Below are positions 43,000 through 53,400 of a stretch of DNA of 64,000 nt, piece after piece; the stretch's first letter is position 1; each line of letters starts with the position of its first letter. Source of the DNA: Haematobia irritans (taxonomy: Eukaryota > Arthropoda > Insecta > Diptera > Muscidae); the NCBI RefSeq assembly GCF_050003625.1, contig NC_134398.1, forward strand, positions 62,256,891-62,320,890, read 5' to 3'. Under the pieces are notes generated by a model. It ran no database searches and was not told the origin of the DNA. It saw only the letters and a list, made by a program, of their open reading frames with translations. Made by a program: the position numbers and the translations under genes.

Positions 43000-43440
43000 A
43001 CTATGCTATATAAATATAACTTATAACGATATTTATCTGCTGGTGACTATAACAGCTACGTAGCCCAGTGGATAGTGTGTTGGCTTACAAACTGTATGGT
43101 CCTCGGTTCGATTCTCCGTGCAGGCGAAAGGTAAAATTTAAAAAATTTATAAAAGTGAATAATTTCTTCAACATTATTTGTATTACAGAAAAAGGTGCCA
43201 AGAACTCAAATATTTCGTGGAAGTGAAAATTACGAGTATGTTAGGGAATGAGCACAATCGTCTTTGGGAAAAATTCTTTCAAGCATATAATATTTTTGGG
43301 TCAAAATGCTTCCAAACATATAATATGTTCACATAAAACAAACATATTAATGTTTCGGCAGTATCCAATAATATATGTGCTTCCTGCAAAATATGTTTGG
43401 AACATATGTTAAAGCGATTTTTTTTTTTGAGGGTGTATGA
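43000..43440 (-). mobile_element. Copy of the TATGTTTG/tRNA-like element
   Basis: Inverse of 37592-38250: ATCGCTTTAACATATG, CATATAATATGTTCACATA and GAAAAAGGTGCCAAGAACT. It abuts the LINE 5' flank. Confidence 0.6.
43052..43130 (+). repeat. tRNA-like sequence within the TATGTTTG element
   Basis: Perfect A-box TAGCCCAGTGG and B-box-like GGTTCGATTCTCC about 35 bp apart, with an anticodon-loop-like CTTACAA between. No closing acceptor stem. A pol III promoter is possible. It is the best-preserved of three copies (others at ~2310-2400 and ~38150-38240, minus strand). Confidence 0.5.
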
Positions 43441-43479
43441 GAGTCTAAAAATATGAACCATTTTTTACACCGTAATGGC

Positions 43480-43995
43480 AAATAACCATAATTCAATCGG
43501 ATCGGAAGACATTTGTTCCTCCATGTTAATCCAAAAGTCAAATCTGGGGATGGGTTTATATGGGGGCTATATATAATTAAGGACAGACATGGACCAATTT
43601 TTGCATGATTGTTAGAGGCTATATATTTATTTATGGCCCATTTCGTTGTTCCGTTCGGAAGTTAGAGTGATTTCAATAGACGAACGGGTGGACATCGCTA
43701 AATCGCCTAAGAATTTTACCACGAACCAGAACATACACTTTATAGGGTCTACGACGATGGCAAATGACCATAATTCAACCGGATCGGATGAAATTTGTTA
43801 CTCCATGCTACTCCAAAAGTCAAATCTGGGGATCGGTTTATATGGAGGCTATATATAATTAAGGACCGACATGGACCAATTTTTGCATGGTTGTTAAAGG
43901 CTATATATTTATTTATGGCCAATTTTGTTGTTCCGTTCGGAAGTTAGAGTGATTTCAACAGATGGACATCGCTAGATCGCCTTAGAATTTTACCA
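43480..43995 (+). mobile_element. Two short pieces of the tandem-unit TIR family
   Basis: GTTTATATGGGGGCTATATA units at ~43555 and 43840, each followed by GTTCCGTTCGGAAGTTAGAGTG and a degraded GACGGA-type word. Confidence 0.6.
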
Positions 43996-44215
43996 CGAAG
44001 GTGGGTGTGGTATACTAAGGGCTGCTGCAACCAACTGAAACGATCACAGGAACTTTGTATCGAACTCAATTGATGCGTTTGAGTCGAGCATTCCGTGATA
44101 AAAGCAATAATATTTGGAAAGGCATGACAAGATGATTTTGCATCACGATAACGCTCGGCCACATGTTGCAAACTTGCGAAAACTTATTTTCGTTCTTTGG
44201 ATATTCTCAAACATT
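43996..44215 (+). pseudogene. mariner transposase fossil (DD34D type)
   Basis: Reads, across at least one frame change and an internal stop, YRTQLMRLSRAFRDKS and then HDKMILHHDNARPHVA. This is the hallmark around the second catalytic aspartate of mariner transposases. About 70 residues survive; the first and third aspartate blocks are absent, and no TIRs were seen nearby. The following ~130 bp is A-rich and unrelated. Confidence 0.75.
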
Positions 44216-44530
44216 TGGAAAAATCCCGCATTTTTAATTTGTTTGTCTAAAAAGAAAGCGAAATATCTATTGTACAAAAACCTTTTTTTTAAGAAATATA
44301 AAAAAAAACATAAAAACTGTCATTTACTTAAAATGCATATTATGATTTAGTCATAACTACAATATATTCATTTTAATTTTATTGTGTGCGACTATGTTCA
44401 TAAACAAGGAAAATAAATAACATAGGGAAAAGGTAGCACCACAGACCAAGAAATTAATAGACGTCTCATGTCCATTCACAATTATTTTGTTTATATTTCC
44501 CATATTTTTTTACTAACATTGTGTTTCATC
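44216..44530. other. No gene recognised
   Basis: A+T-rich spacer; the frame running from the mariner scrap is chance lysine-rich reading. Confidence 0.4.
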
Positions 44531-45152
44531 CCACACTGAAAAAAAAGCATACTCGGTTCCAAAGATTTTGTCTTTACTTTAAAAAATTTGGTATTGATTC
44601 CGAGCCAAAGAAGCGGAGAATTCAAGTAAGGATACTTTTAAGACACAATTCTCTTTTAAATTTAGGTTTTGTGTACTTGCTTCTAGGAAGCAAATTTTAA
44701 TTTTTCGCTTTCACAGCTTTTTTTTCTTCATATGCTATCAAAGTCCTTTAAAAACGAGTTAACGGCAACTTTATTTTCCAAATTGGGACTCGACTTCCAG
44801 TAGAAATTATGCTATGTTTGAAGTAAAAAACTTCTTTAAAATAAAGTTTTGAAAAACATGTCCTATATTTGAACGATTTTTTGCTTTGTAGTCAAGATGC
44901 AAAAAGACAACAAATTTAAAGCAATTTCATTAATTTTAAAGAATTATTCTGAATTATTAAAGTCAAGTTGTCCTTAGCCCAAAAAAAATTTCTTTCATGT
45001 TATGATAACCATTTTTAAGTCAAATTACTTAATTATAAGCACAACACGACTTTTGGACAAGGAAAAAACTTTATAATAGAGAAATGCGTCTTCTATGCTA
45101 ATCAAAATTTGCATTCGTATTTTAAGGACATGACAATATTTTTTCAGTGTGG
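44531..45152 (+). mobile_element. Complete CACTGAAAAA-family MITE
   Basis: CCACACTGAAAAAA at the left and TTTTTTCAGTGTGG at the right form a perfect 14-bp TIR. About 620 bp, non-coding, colinear with 8440-9100. Confidence 0.75.
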
Positions 45153-45228
45153 TCTGATTAAAATTTGGCACTATAATTACTGTTCGAAAATCATATCCGT
45201 TCATAATTATTTATAGACTTCTCTATTA

Positions 45229-45640
45229 GAGGTGTGTGCGTGAGTGAAGTTTCACTCACACTCACGCATATTCACGAAATGCAATATTTATTCACGCAGG
45301 ATAAATGTCGTAGCCACTCACACACACGCGCTATCACGCACGAACTACTTTTACAGACTCACGCTCGCGCACGATTCACGACAATTCACGTGACTCACGA
45401 CAAATTCACGAGACTCACGACATTTTCCAACCGGGAATGAGCAAGGGTATCAAACTGCCTAAATAAAATATAGTTCGACAGCTAATTCAATTTCAGTTAA
45501 CATACGAGTAAGAATTAAATTTTGATTTTTTTCGTGAGCGTGATTTTGCACAAATTTTATTCATTCACATTCACGAACCGATTTTATTACTCACGCACGC
45601 TCACGCACTACATATTTGTTTTAGTCCCATTCACGCACTA
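45229..45640 (+). repeat. TCACG-word cluster (possible hAT subterminal region)
   Basis: Begins TAGAGGTGTGTGCGTGAGTG. It then carries dozens of TCACG/CGTGA words in two groups (45229-45425 and 45530-45640). A small related cluster sits at 48370-48430. This may be the repeat-rich end of a hAT element whose body is lost or displaced. Confidence 0.4.
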
Positions 45641-46060
45641 AACAGTATTACAAACGCTGACATCGCGCCGCTATCAAAAGAATAAGAAAATATTTTTCGA
45701 GAGATTCAGGAAAATTTATTAGACATAATTAATTTTTTTCAGTTTTTAAAGGACATTTTGCAGTTTGAAGAAACACATTGGGCTTTAAAATTGCAAGAAT
45801 GTCTTTAGTGCCATACGAAATTAAAGATGGGCTTATCTGTAGTAAAATTTACAAATGTAAAGAAATAATGAAATAATTTGTGAGATATACGAATTTAATA
45901 AATCTTTATGCTTCATTTGTGTAAAATTTTTCCCCGTTTTTTAGTTCATTTAACTAACGTACGCAGAGTAAAGGAAACTTTCTCCAAATATAATAATTCC
46001 ATGAACTAAAATAAACTTAAATTGGTTGTAGGGAAATAGAGGGTTCACTTTGTTTTTGAG
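45641..46060 (+). mobile_element. MITE copy (AGTGAACYCAC family)
   Basis: AAACAGTATTACAAACGCTGACATCGCGCCG through GGGTTCACTTTGTTTTTGAGT, colinear with 25990-26444. The shared short frame is broken here by a stop. Confidence 0.6.
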
Positions 46061-46339
46061 TCAAGCTATTCGCTGTATCGAATTTTATATGTATAAGTTA
46101 ACTACTTTGCTCTAATATTCACTCAATTTTTAGATTAAACGTTTAGCGAAGGCAGTATACATAGTCGACTTAGATTATTATATACATAAGGTGTCCATAC
46201 ACGTGCTTAGTGTAGTGTTTTTATCATTCGATGTAAATATTTGCATTATTTACAAACTGAATGATAAATGATATTCAAATGTAATGTGGATTTTACAATA
46301 AAGCATTCAATGAGTAGCTCTATTTGAGGTAAGTAGAAT

Positions 46340-46390
<51 letters not shown>

Positions 46391-46834
46391 TGCAAGTGAG
46401 TTTTTTTCTCATGCATTGATGAGAAAAACGAATTTCATATGAATAGAAATCAACATGGAAGAAAAGTTTTGGTGGTTGGTATGAATTTCGTTATTTAAAC
46501 TACTGAAATAACAAAAAGTCAGGCTGGACTAAAGCTTAAATACCCTTTATCATTTATGACTAAAAATCCATATAACTTATGGTAAATTGCCATAATGTAC
46601 ACAATTTTAGTGAAATTTTACTTAAATTATGTCCATGATTTCTCCAATTTTCCTTTAACATATTAAATTGCTTTAAAAACAGAAAAAAATGTTTACTTTT
46701 AATGTATTGTCTCCAATTGTACAGAAAGTATTATTATATACATATATCATGTGCAGTAAATAAAATATTTCAGTTAAATTTTTCTAAACCAAACTTATAG
46801 CTTCTTTCACGGTGAGTTCATTGTTACTTTTTTA
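46061..46834. other. No gene; contains a 46-T run
   Basis: A+T-rich sequence without repeats matched elsewhere, apart from the homopolymer at 46342-46387. Confidence 0.45.
46342..46387 (+). repeat. Poly(T) run of 46
   Basis: Uninterrupted T tract, not adjacent to a recognisable LINE or SINE end. Length is prone to assembly error. Confidence 0.9.
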
Positions 46835-48170
46835 TACCCACCACCATAGAATGGTGACGGGGGTATAATAAGTTTGTCATTCCGTTTGTAACACATCGAA
46901 ATATCGATTTCCGACTATATAAAGTATATATATTCTTGATCAGGGAGAAATTCTAAGACGATAAAACGATGTCCGTCTGTCTGTCTGTCTGTTGTAATCA
47001 CGCTACAGTCTTCAATAATGAAGCAATCGTGCTGAAATTTTGCAAAAACTCGTCTTTTGTCTGCAGGCAGGTCAAGTTCGAAGATGGTTCGGTCCAGGTT
47101 TTGATATAGTCCCCATATAAACCGACCTCTCGATTTCGGGTCTTGGGCTTATAGAAATCGTAGTTTTTATCCAATTTACCTGAAATTTGAAATCTAGAGG
47201 TATTTTATGATCATAAAGAGGTGTGCCAAAAATGGTGAGTATCGGTCCATGTTTTGGTATAGCCCCCATATAGACCGATCTCCCGATTTTACTTCTTGGG
47301 CTTATAGAAATCGCAGTTTTTATTTAATTTACCTGAAATTGGAAATCTAGAGGTATTGTAGGACCACAAATACGTGTGCCAAAAATTGTGAGTATCGGTC
47401 CATGTTTTGGTGTGGTCCCCATATAAAACGACCTCCCGATTTGGGGTCTTGGGCTTATAGAAACCGTAGTTTTTATCCAATTTGTCTGAAATTGGAAATC
47501 TAGAGGTATTTTAGGATCATAAAGAGGTGTGTCGAAAATGGTGAGTATCGGTCCATATTTGGTATAGCCCCCGTATAGACCGATTTCCCGATTTTACTTC
47601 TAGGGCTTCTAGAATCCGAAGTTTTTATCCTATTTGGCTGAAATTGAAAATCTATAGGTATTTTCGGGTCATAAAGAGGTGTCCCGAAAACGGTGAGTAT
47701 CGGTCCATATTTTAGTATAGCCCCCATAAGAACGATCTCCCGATTTAACTCCTTGGGTTTCTAGAAACCGTATTTTTTATCTGATTTGCCTGAAATTTTA
47801 AATATTCTGGTATTTTAGGCTCACAAAAACGTGTATCGGATTAAGTTTTTATCGGTCCATTTGGTAATGCCTCCATATAGACCGACTTCACTTCTTGAGG
47901 GTGTAGAAGGCGCACTGATCATGAAAATTGCTTAAAACTCAATATAAATTTTCCAGATTTTACTTCTACAGATTTAAGATTTCAAATCAAGAAGTTATTT
48001 TATAATTTTCTTGCACACTTACAAGAGATGTTACAAGAGATAATAATGAATGGGAAGTGTCCTCAAGTCCTCAAGCGCTCCTGAAATTTCAAAGGAAACC
48101 CTAATATTTGGTTCATGGTGGTGGGTATTTAAGATTCGGCCCAGCCGAACTTAGTGCTGTATATACTTGT
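46835..48170 (-). mobile_element. TATACCCACCACCAT TIR element with ~150-bp units
   Basis: Left TATACCCACCACCATAG, right CATGGTGGTGGGTATTTAAGA followed by the palindrome TTCGGCCCAGCCGAA (48135-48149) and GTATATACTTG. Five ~150-bp units with GTATCGGTCCAT, CCCCATATAGACCGA and ATCTAGAGGTATTTTA fill 47080-47880. GTCTGTCTGTCTGTC lies at 46975. It is a sister family of the GTATATACGG element in opposite orientation. Confidence 0.7.
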
Positions 48171-48641
48171 TTTTTATTTTTTGGTGTATGAGGTTCCTTC
48201 CTAGTATATTTCGGGCAAAGAGATTCCAACGTTTCTGAGCTTACCCGGAACATAAAAGACGTAATTCATTTGTTTTTGGAAACTAATGTATGTTCTTGTA
48301 TTTTTGTGTTTAAATTAGACACTTACGAGGGATCATTTTTACACAAACCATCCTGCACTAAGAATTTACGCACCCTCACATTCAGGAAATGTACAGTTCA
48401 CGCTCACGCACGATCTCACGATATGTTTCTTGATTGACAATTGTTCATGTCTATTTAATTACCCAGTGGGAAATCTGTCTACGAAGAATTTGTCTTCCTC
48501 TTTTAAAGAAAGTTAACGGAATATCATATGAAAAAAAGAGACAAAACAAAAATACAAAGCAGTTCAGAATAAATAAGACATTCAAATTTTGATCATTGAA
48601 AGTGTAAGGCTATGGTCACACTAGGCAAATATTTGACCAAA
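48171..48641. other. Spacer with small TCACG cluster
   Basis: No frames. TTCACGCTCACGCACGATCTCACG lies at about 48398. The last ~40 bp carry a core-promoter-like GGTCACACT word just before BEL-2. Confidence 0.4.
48609..48624 (+). promoter_or_regulatory. Core-promoter Motif 1-like word
   Basis: TGGTCACACTA matches the Drosophila Motif 1/M1BP consensus YGGTCACACTR. An inverse copy (CAGTGTGACCA) lies at ~57840, on the other side of BEL-2, within a ~35-bp inverted repeat. Confidence 0.4.
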
Positions 48642-48646
48642 ATGAG

Positions 48647-49009
48647 TGTTTAAGTTCGAGTAAAGATTAATTGGACTTAATAGTGTTCGTTAGAATTTGT
48701 ATACTACTTTTTGGTACATCCCTGCCAGAGTAGAAATGTCATAATTTGAATATTAATTTATCTTGTCAAAAGCCCCGCCTTCCGCCATCTTGGTTGAGAG
48801 CATCTCTCACTTTACTTGTTATCGATAAGCCAATTGGTGCGGTTGCAAATTTATCCATATCGTTGGAAATTATAGGTAATATTGTTTACCATTAATTATA
48901 ATAGAAAACACCTTAATAAAACCTTCTGCTCTTGTTATATATTGAAAATATTAAACTATCGTGTTTTTATTTTTCTCTATATTTCCATACTTTTCGCATT
49001 CGGCGAACA
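48647..49009 (+). repeat. BEL-2 5' LTR
   Basis: 363 bp, TGTTTAAG...GGCGAACA. AATAAA at 48915-48920. It contains an ATCGATAA (DRE-like) word in U3. Confidence 0.92.
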
Positions 49010-50407
49010 TTTTGATCCATTCGTACCGGATAATTGGACTTCGGAGTGGAAGAATTGGTTTAACCGGTGTTTTTCTTGGTTTTTGTTATAGACACAGTCC
49101 ACCTGACCTGGTCATCAATTTCACCTTAAACTCAAACCAATCAGTTCATCATCCTCAACATCTGTTTCATCGTTTTATAAGGTAAGTGCAGTGCATTTTC
49201 CCTTATAAAGTGAGTTCGCGGTCGGTGCAACAACAAATATAGTGGTCGTCCGTCCATTTAAAGAAAAAAAAAGGTTGTTTTACAACGCTACGCGATCGGT
49301 TTTTATTATAAATATTCCTAAAAGTGGTGTACAAGTTCAGTGATATCAGTGAATATTAGTGTTTTTTTTTATTTAAAGTGGTTTATTTGCCTTTATTTGC
49401 GTGAAAATATCGTTTTTCATTGTTTTTAAGTAAATTTTCATTTGCCGACGGCAAAACGCATTCAAGGTTTTTGTTTTTGTATTTCCATTTTGACGTCTGT
49501 GCAAATAATTTCGGAGAGAAATAACTTAAAGTACATATTTTCACCACTTTCGTACACTAATATTCACTATACACATATATCACTCTCTTTGTTTCGTATA
49601 TTCACCACTTTTTCGCGTTTTCTGTGCTGAAATTTCATTTATTAATTATTGTTTCGTTCATTTGCATACATTTGAGAACATACAAAAGCTTTTATTTTGT
49701 TTTGTTCTCATCAGTGTTGCGCTCTTAGTCGATTGCTATAGTATAGTGACTAATCGGGCACATCTCGTACTATCGTGTTATCGGATATCGATCATCATTT
49801 GAATTCTTAAGGGGGCTATACACTACGTGCAATTCCCACATTAGAATTCAAGTTGAATTCAAAGGTTTGAATATTTCCCGGTTGGAATCGGGGCTTGAAT
49901 TAAAACTCGGTATATTTTGAAACTTTTACGCTCTCACACTGAGAGAAATTATTCGATCATTGAAATATTTGGTAAATTTTGAATATTTATTGGACAGGTA
50001 TTTATTATTATTGATTTATTTATACCTTTGTTTATTATTATTATTATTATAATTTTTCTTGTGTCAAGCGTTCGGGGGTAATATTTTGTGCACCCTACAT
50101 TCAGTATTTTCGGTTTCTGGGAACGTTTGATCTTTTGTCGGATTTTCGCGAGTTGTGGACTCGAATTAATCTTTGTAACTCGAGATAAAGTGCGTTTTGA
50201 TATTTGATACGGATTGATTTATTTTGATAGTGAAAATTGTGTTTTTTCGTTTCGGTCGGAATTTGAGTTACTTTTGCGTATTTTGCTATTTTTATTGAAC
50301 GGAACCTTGTCTGAGTTTGGTAATTTTATTGGCCGTTGCTTCTTGGCTATATTGTAATTTCGTATTTGGTTACATTCTTCAATTTGGTAGTTGAACGTAA
50401 AGTTAGA
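49010..50407 (+). other. BEL-2 5' leader
   Basis: 1.4 kb, colinear with the BEL-1 leader. Perfect splice donor AAG|GTAAGT at 49179-49187, ATT microsatellite near 50036. No TGG-type primer-binding site adjoins the LTR. Confidence 0.7.
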
Positions 50408-53400
50408 ATGTCTGTATCTCCCTTTGATCGCTTTATTCGCGTTTCGGACGCTCTTATTAAATTCCACGCCCATTTTAATGCCATGAAAGATGAGGAGTTA
50501 GACGTCTATAGCCTCGAGATTCGAAGTGAGGAATTGGGGAAGTTGTGGACAAAGGTTCAGGATTGCTTTGAGGAATGCGTGGCTAGTTTACAGGGTGCCG
50601 GAACAACGCAAACGAGCGATATTGAATCGGTGGACGGGAAATATGACGCGTCCCATCAGGCTTATATGAATTGTTTGTCCGCGATAAATCGAAAATTGGG
50701 CCAGTTTCGTCGGTCACGTAGATCATCGATCACTTCGTCTGCGTCTTCGGTCGTTGCAGCATCGAGACGGAGTATCGGGTCTCATAAATCGACTCAAGGA
50801 TCCGAAGCGATTTTGGCTAATAACGCGACTACTTCGATACCGGCTGATCGGGATGGGCAGTCGCTGCCTAATGGCAAAGCCGGGTTTAGGGGTGAAGTGG
50901 CCGTTAGTGGCCCTCCACTTTGTGATATGGTTCACAATTTGGCGTTGCCACCGTGCGATACGGATGTATTTGAGGGCAATTTTCTAGACTGGCCTACATT
51001 CCGGGATTTGTTTCAAGCGGTTTATGTTAACAATTCAAGATTAACGGACGTCGAGCGTTTGTGTCATCTTGTGCGGAAGACCAGTGGCGAAGCTAGGGAA
51101 ATTGTCTCGAAGTTTCCGCTGACACATCGAAGTTTTGCCCTCGCGTGGAAGGCCCTCGTTGATGCATACGACAATAAGCGGGTTCTAGTTCACAATCAAC
51201 TTAAGTCTCTCTTTGCAATTTCGGCAGTATCGGTAGAGACAAGTGCGGGTTTGAAATCGATTCAACGTGGAATCAATGGCTGTCTTTCGGCATTGAATAC
51301 GTACGAAGTTTCGACCGATAATTGGGACCAGATACTCGTTTTTATTTGCCTTCAACGTTTGCCGCGGCTCACACAGACTCTTTGGGAGCAGAGTGTTAGG
51401 GACAAATCAGCCCTTTCGTCGTGGGCGGATTTAGACGCTTTTTTGTCCGAAAGGGTTCGTACGTTGATGTGTTTGCATGATTTGCGGGAAGACACGTCTT
51501 CGAAGCGTTCTCAGGAAAAGAAGGTAAAAGCGCATTTTACCAATGCGTCTTCTTCTAAATCGTCGCGTGCTTCGTCGGAATCTAAGTGCGTTATTTGTCC
51601 TAAACATAATCATAGACTTTCGGCTTGCGTTAAATTTGGTAAACTCTCGGTATCGGAACGTTACATAGTGGTAAAACGTAACCGGTTGTGCTTGAATTGC
51701 TTAATGAAAGGTCATGAGATGAAGGATTGTCCAAGACAATATTCGTGTGCAAAATGTAATTCGAGACATCATTCGCTATTGCATCGCGATTCTACGCCGT
51801 CTAATAGCGCGACTTCGGCGACGGGTTCGACCAACACCTTGTCGAGTTCAGCGGCTAGTTTTCAACCGAGAACTATGCCTTCGGTTGATCAGCCGCAACC
51901 TTCTACCTCGTCGGCGTGCCTACCTCGCCAGGCATTTCATACGACGCAAAATAGGGCCGTGCTTTTGGGAACTGCGATGATTAATATCATGCACGATGGG
52001 GTTTCATATCCGGCACGCGCTTTGATTGACCCCGCTTCAGAATCTTCGTTTCTGACGGAACGCTTTCGAAATCGGGTGAAACTACCGGTTCACGCGGCTA
52101 ATGTTACAATTTCGGGGGTAAATAGCGCAATTTCGGCCAAATCGAGTAAAATGTGTAATTTGAAAATCGGATCTCCACTCAACGCGTCGGTTTTGTTGGA
52201 AACTATGGCTATAGTGCTCCAATCTATATCCGGGAATTTACCTTCCTTTACGGTGTCGCAGGAAGTTTTGTCTCAGATTCCGGATATTCGCTTAGCTGAT
52301 CCGAATCTTTTCGTGTCGAGACCGGTCGATATTCTACTAGGCGCTGACTTGTACCCGAGAATACTATTAGAAGGTTGCCGGCAGATTGCGGCTCAATCAT
52401 TGATAGCACAGAACAGTGTTTTCGGCTGGCTAGTAACGGGTCCGATTTCTACATCGCAAATTCAAACATTTACTACGACTATAGCGGTTGATGAAGAGGA
52501 AAATTTAGATAGAACGCTTTTACGGTTTTGGGAGTTGGAGGAAACACCACGTAAAGGGGTTTTGTCCCCCTCCGATAAGTTCTGTGAGGAAAATTACGTT
52601 CGGACAACGCGCAGAGATTCGGAAGGTAGATATATAGTTACACTTCCGCTAAAGGAAGAGCTCGGTCCTCGTGGATATTTGGGTGAGTCCCGAACAACTG
52701 CTTTGAGGCAATTTTATCGTAATGAATCGTCATTATCGAAAAGGCCGGACGTGAAATCAGTTTATGATAGTGTTGTTAAAGAATATTTGCATTTGGATCA
52801 CATGAGGCCAGTATCCGACATTTCTGCAAGTGATACACTTTCGTGTTATCTTCCACATCATCCTGTCATTAACCTCGAGAAGAAGACTTCCAAACTTCGC
52901 GTCGTATTTAATGCGTCTAATAAAACGTCCAACGGGAATAGTCTTAACGATATCCTTCACGTAGGTCCCACTTTGCAGCAGGACTTAGTCCTTCTTATTG
53001 TGCGATGGCGACTATTTAAATACGTGTTCAACTGCGATATTACACAGATGTATAGGCAGATTCGAGTGGACTCTTCTCATGCTCCGTTGCAGAGAATTGT
53101 TTTTAGGGATTCTCCGACAAGGACAGTCCAGGACTATGAACTACAAACGGTGACCTTCGGTGTAAACTGTGCACCATATCTCGCGATACGGACACTGTTA
53201 CAGTTAGCTGAAGACACTGAGGAGGAGTTTCCACTCGCGGCCGATATATTACGTAAATGTATGTACGTTGATGACGTTTTGACCGGAACTCATGACCTTG
53301 AAACTGCGATAATGGCTCGGGATCAATTAATCGCGGCGCTTGCGACGGCTAAATTTGAACTGCGGAAATGGACATCGAATTATAGAGAAATTTTAGATTC

